This document shows, piece after piece, positions 1 to 7,273 of a stretch of 10,511 nt of DNA. Within the stretch, counting starts at the first letter, position 1. Each line of letters opens with the position of its first letter. The stretch covers positions 1 to 10,511 of the forward strand of contig JAKBAF010000011.1 in assembly GCA_021809305.1 (NCBI GenBank), written 5' to 3'. The notes under the pieces were generated by a model that searched no databases, was not told the DNA's origin, and worked only from the letters and a program-made list of their open reading frames with translations. The translations under genes were made by a program, and so were the position numbers. This DNA is from a bacterium. Lineage in GTDB: Bacteria > Chlamydiota > Chlamydiia > Chlamydiales > JAFEGQ01.

Positions 1-112
1 TACACCCAAAGGGTGTATCGGACCTTAGCCCCGGGTGAGCGAAGCGTAACCCGGGGTATATGCGATAAACATTTGCACCCCCGACGTGGGGTGCCGGATG
101 TCGCTGCGGCAC
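1..112. repeat. Palindrome cluster, probable dispersed intergenic repeat
   Basis: Four inverted repeats are packed into 112 bases. Positions 1-7 pair with 11-17 (TACACCC/GGGTGTA). CCCCGGGT at 29-36 pairs with ACCCGGGG at 49-56 around a 12-base loop. GCACCCC at 75-81 pairs with GGGGTGC at 88-94. GTGCCG at 91-96 pairs with CGGCAC at 107-112, which excludes the previous stem. Such chains of GC-rich hairpins are typical of REP/MITE-like intergenic repeats mobilised in trans. No transposase is present and no second copy lies in the window, so the repeat status is inferred from structure. The element abuts the start of the downstream nucleotidyltransferase gene and may be cut by the window edge. 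Confidence 0.55.
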
Positions 113-136
113 TTCCCTGCAGCCAAGATAGAAATC

Positions 137-1366
137 ATGTCTGAGCGCTTAGTTGAGATCTCGGGAAGAGCCGTTGTAGAGGTGCTGGCAAAAGCTGGCC
201 ACATCGCCTACTTTGCCGGCGGCTGGGTAAGGGATATGCTCCTCGGCCATCCGGGGATCGATGTCGACATTGCAACAAGTGCCACTCCCGAGGAGGTGAT
301 GCACCTCTTTCCGAAGACGGTGCCCTTGGGGCTCTCTTTTGGATCAGTTGTCGTTGTATGGGAGGGGACGCCATTTGAGGTGACAACCTTTCGAAACGAT
401 GCACCGGAATCAGATGGCCGCCGCCCCCACTCTGTCGCCTACTCCTCTCCTCAGGAGGATGCTAAACGGCGCGACTTCACAATTAACGGCATGTTCTACG
501 ACCCCCTAACCGATAAGATCTACGACTTTGTTGGCGGAAGGGAGGATCTAGCGCGAGGCCTTGTGAGAGCAATTGGCGATCCTAACCAACGCTTTCTAGA
601 GGATCGGCTCAGAATGGTACGAGCAGTGCGCTTCGGAACGCGTTTTGGCTTTCCAATTGAAGAGACGACGCGCCAGGCCATACTCCATCACGCCCACACC
701 CTCTTCCCAGCAGTTGCTGTGGAGAGAATCTGGCAAGAGTTCTCAAAGATTGCCCCCCACCCACACTTTGCTGATTTTCTGCTCGAGATGGAGGCCCTTG
801 CTCTCCTCTCCGAGATTTTGCCGGAGATAAAGGGAGGGGTAGAGATAAGAGAGCTCACCCAGCCCATACGAGAGATGGGCCCCTCCATTCCACTTGTCTT
901 AAAAGTAGCAACCCTCCTGCGAGATCAACCGGTCGCACATCGCATTGGGATGGCGAGGCGCCTTAAACTAGCACGCGCCGATCTAAGACTCATCCTTCTG
1001 CAAGGAGAGCTCGAGGAGCTATTGCGGGAGGGGAGCGACCTTGTCGAATGGGCCCATTTCTATGCTGAGCTCGGATCAGATGAGGTAACACTCGCCTCGT
1101 TTGCCACAATTGCTGAGCCTGCACGAACAATCACTGTGAATGCTGATTTGGCAAGAAAAGCGCGCCTTAAGAACCACATCGATAGGTTGCGCGCTGATGC
1201 CCCCCTGCTAACCTCCGCCCACCTGATGCGCCACGGAATACGGCCAGGTATTGAGATGGGTGAGCTTCTGCGGCTTGCCGAGAGGATCGCAATTATTGAG
1301 GACCTCCGCTCTCCAGAAGAGGTCCTTTTGAAGCTCAAGGATCGCCTCCCCATTAACCCTCTATAA
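137..1366 (+). CDS. CCA tRNA nucleotidyltransferase / poly(A) polymerase (class II)
   Basis: Class II nucleotidyltransferase of 409 residues, acting in the cytoplasm to add nucleotides to RNA 3' ends (CCA on tRNA, or A tails). Motif A is GGWVRDMLLG at residues 28-37, followed by the metal-binding pair D42/D44 in IDVDIATSATPEEV. RRDFTINGMFYD is at 111-122, DFVGGREDL near 130, and the nucleotide-selecting helix LEDRLRMVRAVRF at 154-166 carries the EDxxR motif. The C-terminal half is helical and short, without the Arg/Lys-rich tail of E. coli PcnB. Sequence alone does not separate CCA-adding from poly(A)-adding members, so no symbol is given. I chose ATG 137; the GTG at 86 and ATG at 98 in the same frame fall in the repeat and would add residues unlike the family. 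No clear Shine-Dalgarno is visible. The stop overlaps the convergent rsbU stop by 6 bases. Confidence 0.93.
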   Translation: MSERLVEISGRAVVEVLAKAGHIAYFAGGWVRDMLLGHPGIDVDIATSATPEEVMHLFPKTVPLGLSFGSVVVVWEGTPFEVTTFRNDAPESDGRRPHSVAYSSPQEDAKRRDFTINGMFYDPLTDKIYDFVGGREDLARGLVRAIGDPNQRFLEDRLRMVRAVRFGTRFGFPIEETTRQAILHHAHTLFPAVAVERIWQEFSKIAPHPHFADFLLEMEALALLSEILPEIKGGVEIRELTQPIREMGPSIPLVLKVATLLRDQPVAHRIGMARRLKLARADLRLILLQGELEELLREGSDLVEWAHFYAELGSDEVTLASFATIAEPARTITVNADLARKARLKNHIDRLRADAPLLTSAHLMRHGIRPGIEMGELLRLAERIAIIEDLRSPEEVLLKLKDRLPINPL

Positions 1367-3247
1367 CACCCTCGCCACAAGAAGGGTGATATCGTCATAC
1401 TGGGCAGTCTGGCCACGAAAGTCGCTGACGCGCTCTAAGAGTCCATCAGCCATAGCATCGACGCTCCCCTCAGCTGCGGCCCGAATGTAGCCGAGCAGCC
1501 GAGTCTCACCGAAGAGCTCATTTCTATCATTATGGGTCTCTGTAATGCCGTCTGTGTAGAGAATGATGAGATCGCCCACCTCGAGCTGAATGGTCTCCTC
1601 CTCTACATCCTTGAACAGGATAACGCCCATAGCCAGCTGGCGGCTTGTCAAAACCTCAAGAGAGCCATTTTTGCGGCGCACAAACCCAGGGGTGTGGCCG
1701 CAGGCCGTGTATGAGAGCGTGCGCGTCTCGGGGTGAAAGAGAGCTGTCAGGGCCGTTACAAACATCCCGCTCATACCCGTATCTTCACAAAAGAGGTTGT
1801 TTGTCTTCTCGATGATCTTGCTGATTTTGTCACTTGCGCCACAGTAGCTGCGGAGGATACTTCTAAGGCCTAAAGAGTAGAGGCAGGCAGATATTCCCTT
1901 GCCCGATGCGTCAGCTACAGTGAGAACAAGGTCGTTGCCATCACCCCTGATTCTCTCCTTCACAAAGACATCGTAGAAATCCCCTCCTACCTGTTTGGCC
2001 GGAATGTAGCGAGCTGCCACTTCAATACCGGGAAAGGCTGGCATCTTATGTGGCAGAATGCTCATCTGGATCTCACGGCCGATCTTAAACTCCTGGCCGA
2101 GTGTCTCCCTCTGGACCCTCTCCACTTCAGCTCGAGACATCTGATCACGAAGCGACTCAATTGTTGTGTTAAAGATATTTCCAATCATATTGATCTCAAA
2201 ACCCATCGGATAGCTCTCTGCCTTAGCGGTCAGATCGCCATCGCTCACCCGCCTCATTGCCCCAATGAGACTCGTTAGGGGCCGCGACATGCGCTGAGTA
2301 ATCCAGAGTGCAATAACCACTCCAACAACGAATAGTAAAAGAAAAAAGCCAACTACCTGGTAGAGCTGCCGCCTCTCTACCCCAAAGACCTCACTCTCAG
2401 GAGCGGTAATAAGAAGGGAGAACCTTGTCCCCCTGACCGGTATCTCGAGGCCAATGGATTCTACGCCGTCAATACCCAAGAAGAGGGGCTCATAGATCGC
2501 TCTGCCTCCTTTTTTTGCCACTGCCCTTTTTTGCCTAAGGGAACTTGGCGCCTGTAAGGTCAAGCTGGGATTGCCGCTTGCAAAGATGATGCCATCGCCT
2601 CGCAGGAGGGAGAAGGTGACGGTGTAGGTGCTCTCTTCTGAGCTAAGCAGATCGGCAATTAGATCATCTACACCTCTAGCTAGTGTAATGATGCCGGGCG
2701 GGTCTTGATCCATGCCAGGGACAAGCGCTGCGACATAGAAAAACCTTCCAAAGGTATCTCCGGACTCTTGAAAAGTATTCGAGCCAAAACCGAGAAAAGA
2801 AGCGGATCCAAGACGAACAACCTCTTCTGTAAAGCGATCTTTACTAACGTCAGTTCCAACTTGGGTCGGGTCGGAAGCCGCGGTTACAATAAGCTTACCT
2901 CCGGGAAAGAGGGTGATATAATAGGCGGCAGCATAGCCCCCACCCTTGGCAACACTTGTCAGAATTAAGGAGCGCGTGCGACCCTTTTCAAGTGGTGGCT
3001 GCGCACCCTCTTGCGAGGTGAGCTCTTCGATAATGGCAATGAGGCGCAGATCGGCCTCGGTCATCTCGGTTAAGAGAAGGCTGCGTCCCTCACCAAGAGC
3101 TCTTAAGCGCAAGACAATCTCATTTAGCCTGGCTGTGTAACCCTGATGGTAGGCATAGAGAAAGTAAGCTAGCAGGGGAAGGGCCACGACACAGATAGTG
3201 ATCAGTAGTATCCGGAGCGCAAGTGATCCACGATACGAGCGATGCAT
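1361..3247 (-). CDS. rsbU: RsbU-type PP2C serine phosphatase with sensor and HAMP domains
   Basis: Membrane-anchored phosphatase of the RsbU/SpoIIE family, expected to dephosphorylate an RsbV-type anti-anti-sigma protein in a partner-switching pathway. Residues counted from the 3247 start (628 aa): TM1 about 9-33; extracytoplasmic sensor about 34-295 (dCache-like by size and position); TM2 about 296-316; HAMP about 317-368; coiled linker; PP2C domain about 410-628. Metal-site motifs are visible: GGDFYD (421-426), ADASGKG (445-451), GHTPG (517-521), LYTDGITET (563-571), YDDIT (617-621). No frameshift is seen. The start at ATG 3247 is preceded by AAGGGGGG (3250-3257); an in-frame ATG at 3292 gives 643 residues but has a weaker site. 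In Chlamydia, RsbU lies next to eno, and its periplasmic domain is reported to sense a TCA-cycle metabolite. No rsbV or rsbW is in the window. Confidence 0.93.
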   Translation of the reverse strand: MHRSYRGSLALRILLITICVVALPLLAYFLYAYHQGYTARLNEIVLRLRALGEGRSLLLTEMTEADLRLIAIIEELTSQEGAQPPLEKGRTRSLILTSVAKGGGYAAAYYITLFPGGKLIVTAASDPTQVGTDVSKDRFTEEVVRLGSASFLGFGSNTFQESGDTFGRFFYVAALVPGMDQDPPGIITLARGVDDLIADLLSSEESTYTVTFSLLRGDGIIFASGNPSLTLQAPSSLRQKRAVAKKGGRAIYEPLFLGIDGVESIGLEIPVRGTRFSLLITAPESEVFGVERRQLYQVVGFFLLLFVVGVVIALWITQRMSRPLTSLIGAMRRVSDGDLTAKAESYPMGFEINMIGNIFNTTIESLRDQMSRAEVERVQRETLGQEFKIGREIQMSILPHKMPAFPGIEVAARYIPAKQVGGDFYDVFVKERIRGDGNDLVLTVADASGKGISACLYSLGLRSILRSYCGASDKISKIIEKTNNLFCEDTGMSGMFVTALTALFHPETRTLSYTACGHTPGFVRRKNGSLEVLTSRQLAMGVILFKDVEEETIQLEVGDLIILYTDGITETHNDRNELFGETRLLGYIRAAAEGSVDAMADGLLERVSDFRGQTAQYDDITLLVARVL

Positions 3248-3300
3248 AGCCCCCCTTAATTCATGGAAAGCAGCGAGGCGCCCCTTATCCATCCGCCACC

Positions 3301-3328
3301 ACTTTAGGATTAGCTCTACTTAAAACAA
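3301..3328 (-). promoter_or_regulatory. Possible rsbU promoter
   Basis: Read on the minus strand, TTGTTT (3323-3328) is followed by a 16-base spacer and TAAAGT (3301-3306). Transcription would begin close to 3292, which favours the downstream ATG at 3247 as the rsbU start. The -35 is weak, and the region is AT-rich because it is shared with the divergent methyltransferase gene, so this is tentative. Confidence 0.3.
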
Positions 3329-3351
3329 CAATTAAATTAAGAATTCCCTAG

Positions 3352-4128
3352 TTGCCTGCTAACAAAATATCCAGCCTCTCCCATCCTCTCGTCAAGCATT
3401 TAGTGAAGCTTCGGGAGAATAAGGCTTACAGAAGCGAGAGAGGGCGCCTTATTCTCACAGGAGCTAAGGTTTTAAGTGAGATTGCGCCACTCCTAAGAAT
3501 TCACTCACTTCTCTTAGAAGAGGGGCGCCAAGCGCCCCCTTACGCACATGGCAGACAAGTCATCTCTGTCGCCCCATCTATACTTCAAAAAATAACAGGC
3601 TATGCCACAGGCGATGGAATCTGCTTGGAGGTCGATCTACCTCCACCCTCATCTCTTCAAGGAGTAAAGCGTTGCCTTGTACTCGATAGGGTTTCAGACC
3701 CAGGGAATGTCGGAACGTTAATTCGATCAGCACTGGCGCTCCAGTGGGATGGGCTCTACCTCACCTCCGGCTGCGCTGATCCCTTCAATGACAAGGCGCT
3801 CCGAGCAGGACGTGGGGCGATCTTTAGGCTTCCTTACCGAATGGGTGGGGAAGAGGAGATCGAGGAGATAGCAAGAAAGCAGAGGCTCCGCCCTCTTATC
3901 GCCGATCCGAGGGGAGAGCCCCTCGTCGAGACAGAGTGCGGGCCTCTTCTTCTTGTGCTCGGCAGCGAAGCGCATGGCCCATCGCCATCCCTCTTCACCA
4001 CCGCATCACGTATCGCCATCCCACTGAAAGCAGAGGTGGAATCGCTTAATGTGGCTATCGCCGGGGCAATTCTGATGTATGCTCTTTCTTCCCATAGCAG
4101 CAGGTGTGATCCTTATCCAGCTTCTTAG
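3352..4128 (+). CDS. SpoU/TrmH-family RNA 2'-O-methyltransferase
   Basis: SPOUT-class, S-adenosylmethionine-dependent RNA ribose 2'-O-methyltransferase of 258 residues, with an N-terminal substrate-binding domain (about 1-100) and a C-terminal knotted catalytic domain. Motif 1 is LDRVSDPGNVGTLIRSA at 111-127, with the family Asn (N119) and Arg (R125). Motif 2 is VLGSEAHGPS (202-211, E206). Motif 3 runs from IPLKAEVESLNV through AIAGAILMYAL (223-245) and forms the cofactor knot. The target (23S rRNA as in RlmB/TsnR-like proteins, or tRNA) cannot be read from sequence. The start must be TTG 3352 or later, because an in-frame TAG lies directly before it (3349-3351); no Shine-Dalgarno is evident. 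Its last 24 codons are antisense to the 3' end of the convergent membrane-protein gene. Confidence 0.92.
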   Translation: MPANKISSLSHPLVKHLVKLRENKAYRSERGRLILTGAKVLSEIAPLLRIHSLLLEEGRQAPPYAHGRQVISVAPSILQKITGYATGDGICLEVDLPPPSSLQGVKRCLVLDRVSDPGNVGTLIRSALALQWDGLYLTSGCADPFNDKALRAGRGAIFRLPYRMGGEEEIEEIARKQRLRPLIADPRGEPLVETECGPLLLVLGSEAHGPSPSLFTTASRIAIPLKAEVESLNVAIAGAILMYALSSHSSRCDPYPAS

Positions 4129-4636
4129 TGCAGCAGCAGCAGGTTGGTCTCCAAAACTCGCAGCAGGAGAGACATGCACGCCGAGCAATAAGCATGATTA
4201 TCGTCACAAGTGGTCCGAGACCGCCATAGATGATTGAGAGAACAAGCAGATCGGTCTTAACGCCATACATTGCAAGAAGAATGAGCTGACCCCAGCCGTA
4301 GACCCAGGCGAATATCGCCGTTGCGAGCCAGAAGCCGCCGCGGAACCAGAGGCAGAGAACGCCAAGGACGCCAAGAGCTAACATCGAAATGCCTAGCAAC
4401 TCTTGGTAGGGGTTGGCTGTTGGCCAGCGGAGATAGTGAGCAAAATGGCTCTCCATTGGCTCAATGTCAAGAAAGAGGAAGCCCAAGATTCCTCCAATTC
4501 CAGCACCCCAAAAAAGTAGATGGAGAGTCCAAATTCCAAGAACTTGACCCTTTCTATAAGGCTTTCGTGCCACCCCCATATGAATGAGTGATGCCACGAT
4601 GATCACCCCAACGATGATCCAGAAATAATTATACAT
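4055..4636 (-). CDS. DUF6790-like five-helix membrane protein with cysteine-rich tail
   Basis: Inner-membrane protein of 193 residues with five predicted helices near 4-22, 33-56, 78-97, 101-123 and 129-151. The block from YQELLGISMLALGVLG through GFWLATAIF to WGQ (77-117) resembles the core of DUF6790 proteins, whose function is unknown to me; the match is from memory. The tail after the last helix is unusual: C155, C158, C159, the run C166-C169, then C179 and C180, nine cysteines among Lys/Arg residues, which suggests metal binding, disulfides or lipid attachment. ATG 4636 was chosen because GGAGGA sits 6 bases upstream; an in-frame GTG at 4657 lies inside a leader hairpin. Residues 170-193 are encoded antisense to the methyltransferase gene, a 74-base convergent overlap. 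Confidence 0.85.
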   Translation of the reverse strand: MYNYFWIIVGVIIVASLIHMGVARKPYRKGQVLGIWTLHLLFWGAGIGGILGFLFLDIEPMESHFAHYLRWPTANPYQELLGISMLALGVLGVLCLWFRGGFWLATAIFAWVYGWGQLILLAMYGVKTDLLVLSIIYGGLGPLVTIIMLIARRACLSCCEFWRPTCCCCTKKLDKDHTCCYGKKEHTSELPRR

Positions 4637-4653
4637 GCTGTTCCTCCATGACA

Positions 4654-4672
4654 CCACTCTTGGTTAGAGTGG
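4654..4672 (-). promoter_or_regulatory. Leader hairpin upstream of the membrane-protein gene
   Basis: CCACTCT (4654-4660) and AGAGTGG (4666-4672) form a perfect 7-bp stem with a 5-base loop, just upstream of the Shine-Dalgarno of the membrane protein. A TTGACG farther upstream on the minus strand could be a -35 box, but no convincing -10 accompanies it. The hairpin could be an operator or a leader structure. Confidence 0.35.
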
Positions 4673-4722
4673 ACCCTATCGATACACCTAACAGTAATTT
4701 CTTTTCTCGTCAAACTCAGGGC

Positions 4723-4770
4723 TATACAACTAACAAAACCCTCATCTAAAATGACTTGTGAGGTTTTAGA
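4723..4770 (+). promoter_or_regulatory. rsgA -10 box and structured leader
   Basis: TATACA (4723-4728) is a plausible -10 with start near 4735; the -35 is poor. The presumed leader can fold in two exclusive ways. In one, 4735-4744 (with a bulged C at 4741) pairs over 9 bp with TGAGGTTTT at 4759-4767 and hides the GAGG ribosome site. In the other, TCTAAAA (4745-4751) pairs perfectly with TTTTAGA (4764-4770) and leaves GAGG in the loop. Both stems are read directly; the switching role is inference. Confidence 0.4.
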
Positions 4771-4776
4771 ATCGAT

Positions 4777-5892
4777 ATGGACACTCCGCACTTCCCCACC
4801 CCAGAAGAGCTTGAAGAAGAGCTTCTCCCGACCGACCGAAAGGAGTCGAGGCGTGAGCGCAAGCGGCTCATCAACAAAGACCGCTCGCAATATAAGCGGT
4901 CTGACCAGGATCAGCTTCGCCAAATGAGGGCCCGCGAGGCAGCTGAGAGACCCTCCGGGGGGGAAGAGCGGCTCGGCCGCGTCCTCTCAATTGCCACCCA
5001 CGCCATCACGGTCGAGAGCGAAGGCGTTGCCCTCTCCTGCGTCCTCCGCCGCACCCTCTTCCAAGAGAGACAGAGGGTTAAGAATCTCGTCACGGTTGGC
5101 GACATCGTCGCCCTAGAGATCACCTCTCCTGGAGAGGCCGTCATTAATCAGATCAAGGAGCGCTATAGCCTCCTCTCAAGGGCGGATAACCTGGATCGGC
5201 GCAAAGAGCAGCTCATCGCTGCTAACATCGACCAGGTACTCATTACGACCTCTTGCCACACACCTCCCCTCAAGCCCGCTATCATTGATCGCTACATCAT
5301 TGCCGCAAGGAAGGGGCGTATGCGACCGATTCTCATCATCAATAAGGTCGATCTCATTGAGACCGAGCAAGAGGCCTCCCTCTTTCAAGCAATTGTTGCC
5401 ACCTACCAAGAAGTTGGCCTCCTCGTTATTCCTGTCAGCACGAGAAATTCAATTGGCCTTAATGCCTTAAAAAGTGCCATGCAAGGCAAGGCCTCCGTCT
5501 TCGCGGGCCAATCGGGTGTGGGCAAATCCTCCCTAATCAATGCTGCTACAGGCCTCTCGCTCAAAATTGGCGACATTGTAGCCAGAACAAAAAAAGGGAC
5601 TCACACAACGACACGGGCGACGCTCATTCCACTGGAGCTTGGCGGCACCTGCATCGATACGCCCGGTATTAAGCGTCTTGGGCTGTGGGAGCTAGTTGCG
5701 CAGGAGATCAAGACCTACTTCACTGAGATCGCGATCTTAAGCCGGGGCTGTCGCTTCCCCAACTGCCTCCATCTGAGCGAGCCTGAGTGCGCTGTTATTG
5801 CAGCCTTAGAAGAGGGCCGCCTCTCTCCCTACAGGTACACCTCCTACGCCACCTTGCTAGAGGAGATACGGGTGGATAACGTCCGAAGATAG
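4777..5892 (+). CDS. rsgA: Ribosome small-subunit biogenesis GTPase RsgA
   Basis: Circularly permuted GTPase of 371 residues (YjeQ family) that binds the maturing 30S subunit, checks the decoding centre and releases with GTP hydrolysis. A charged N-terminal extension covers about 1-60, longer than in many homologues. An OB-fold follows (about 65-127). The G motifs occur in permuted order: G4 NKVD (189-192), G1 GQSGVGKSS (244-252), switch-region threonines in GTHTTTR (274-280), G3 DTPG (294-297). The C-terminal zinc knuckle has C325, C330, H332 and C338. All key residues are present. The start ATG 4777 has GAGG about 13 bases upstream, rather far. Enolase follows after 61 bases on the same strand, so the two may be co-transcribed. 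Confidence 0.95.
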   Translation: MDTPHFPTPEELEEELLPTDRKESRRERKRLINKDRSQYKRSDQDQLRQMRAREAAERPSGGEERLGRVLSIATHAITVESEGVALSCVLRRTLFQERQRVKNLVTVGDIVALEITSPGEAVINQIKERYSLLSRADNLDRRKEQLIAANIDQVLITTSCHTPPLKPAIIDRYIIAARKGRMRPILIINKVDLIETEQEASLFQAIVATYQEVGLLVIPVSTRNSIGLNALKSAMQGKASVFAGQSGVGKSSLINAATGLSLKIGDIVARTKKGTHTTTRATLIPLELGGTCIDTPGIKRLGLWELVAQEIKTYFTEIAILSRGCRFPNCLHLSEPECAVIAALEEGRLSPYRYTSYATLLEEIRVDNVRR

Positions 5893-5953
5893 CTACCTCT
5901 GGACAAGAAAGTCGTGGAGACTCATCTTTCGAGAAAAAAATGCGGAGAGATTG

Positions 5954-7273
5954 ATGGCACGAATCACCAGAATCAGAGCCCACGAGATCCTAGACTCCCG
6001 AGGCTTTCCAACAATTGAGGTCGCCGTAGAGACAGAGAGCGGCCACCTCGGGGTAGCAGCCATTCCTTCTGGCGCCTCGAAAGGGGAGTATGAGGCAATT
6101 GAGCTTCGTGATGGCGACCGCAAGCGCTATGGCGGGAAGGGGGTCCTAAAGGCTGTACACAATGTCAATACGCGCCTAAACAACCTCCTTATTGGTGAGC
6201 GCGTCACAGAGCAGGAGCGAATCGATCGGCTGATGATTGAGGCCGATGGAACAGAGAATAAGGCAGATCTTGGGGCCAACGCCATCCTTGGTGTATCACT
6301 AGCGGTGGCGCGTGCAGGGGCGGGAGCCTCTGGCCTCCCCCTCTACCGCTACCTTGGCGGCGCCTTTGTCAACCTCCTTCCCTGCCCCATGATGAATATC
6401 ATCAATGGCGGCGCCCATGCCAGCAACTCAATTGACTTTCAGGAGTTTATGATACGGCCCGTCGGCGCTTCGACGATGGAGGAGGCGGTCCGCTGGGGTG
6501 CGGAGATCTTTCACGCCTTAAAAGAGGTGCTCAAGGAGAGAGGCTTTCCAACAACGGTTGGCGATGAGGGGGGCTTTGCACCAGACCTTGCCACCCCTGA
6601 GGAGGCCCTAGATCTTATCCTAGAGGCAATTGAAAAGGCGGGACGGAAGCCCGGAGAAGAGGTAAGCCTTGCCCTCGATTGCGCCGCTTCCAGCTTCTAC
6701 GATACCAAGGAGGGGCGCTACTTTGAGAAGAAGAGGCGTGCCAAAGGGGAGAGCTCTCGCTCCTTCTCATCAGAGGAGATGGTGAATCGGCTCGAGGAGC
6801 TAGTGAATCGCTACCCAATTGATAGTATTGAAGATGGGCTCGATGAGAAGGATTGGGAGGGGTGGAAGGTTCTTACAGAGCGGCTAGGAGAGCGGATCCA
6901 GCTTGTAGGGGATGATATCTTTGTAACCAACCCCAAGTTTCTGAAGATGGGGTTTGAGAATCGCGTAGCTAACTCCATTCTAATTAAGCCCAACCAGATA
7001 GGAACGCTAACAGAGACCTTAGAGACGATTCAGCTGGCCAAAGCGCATCAATACACAATCGTTATCTCCCACCGCTCTGGGGAGACAGCAGACCCCTTCA
7101 TTGCAGATCTGGCCGTTGCGACAAGGTCAGGGCAGATCAAAACCGGCTCCCTTTCGCGCTCTGAGCGCATCGCTAAGTACAACCGGCTAACTAAGATTGA
7201 ATCGGAGCTTGGTGAGACGGCTGTCTACCGCGATAGCAACTGGTGCAGGATGCACTATGGCAATAAGAAGTAG
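5954..7273 (+). CDS. eno: Enolase (phosphopyruvate hydratase)
   Basis: Cytoplasmic glycolytic enzyme converting 2-phosphoglycerate to phosphoenolpyruvate with Mg2+; 439 residues, close to the usual 420-440. Recognisable blocks are LDSRGFPTIEV (14-24), the lid GASKGEYE (40-47), GANAILGVSLA (108-118), DFQEFMI (161-167) and GDEGGF (203-208, catalytic E205). Metal ligands are D242, E293 in SIEDG and D320 in GDDIF. Catalytic K345 is in LIKPNQIGT, and HRSGET (373-378) is intact. ATG 5954 is preceded by GGAGAGA at 5944-5950, an ideal spacing; the TTG at 5951 would add only one residue. The C-terminal codons overlap the convergent hypothetical gene by 19 bases. Eno and rsbU are neighbours in Chlamydia; here three genes separate them. 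Confidence 0.98.
   Translation: MARITRIRAHEILDSRGFPTIEVAVETESGHLGVAAIPSGASKGEYEAIELRDGDRKRYGGKGVLKAVHNVNTRLNNLLIGERVTEQERIDRLMIEADGTENKADLGANAILGVSLAVARAGAGASGLPLYRYLGGAFVNLLPCPMMNIINGGAHASNSIDFQEFMIRPVGASTMEEAVRWGAEIFHALKEVLKERGFPTTVGDEGGFAPDLATPEEALDLILEAIEKAGRKPGEEVSLALDCAASSFYDTKEGRYFEKKRRAKGESSRSFSSEEMVNRLEELVNRYPIDSIEDGLDEKDWEGWKVLTERLGERIQLVGDDIFVTNPKFLKMGFENRVANSILIKPNQIGTLTETLETIQLAKAHQYTIVISHRSGETADPFIADLAVATRSGQIKTGSLSRSERIAKYNRLTKIESELGETAVYRDSNWCRMHYGNKK

Noticed and set aside
86..136. N-terminal extension of the nucleotidyltransferase from GTG 86 or ATG 98
   Set aside because: The added residues come from the repeat element and are unlike the family N-terminus, which begins shortly before GGWVRDMLLG.
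2048..2968. Plus-strand open frames inside rsbU
   Set aside because: Short frames opposite a continuous, motif-complete phosphatase; composition is explained by the complementary codons.
4082..4175. CAG-triplet clusters as a microsatellite
   Set aside because: The clusters are the complement of TGC/TGT cysteine codons in the membrane-protein tail and are too short and irregular for a tandem repeat.
4654..4672. Possible CIRCE heat-shock operator (CACTC...GAGTG)
   Set aside because: CIRCE has longer arms (TTAGCACTC/GAGTGCTAA) and a 9-base spacer; here the arms are CCACTCT/AGAGTGG with a 5-base loop, and the downstream gene is not a chaperone.
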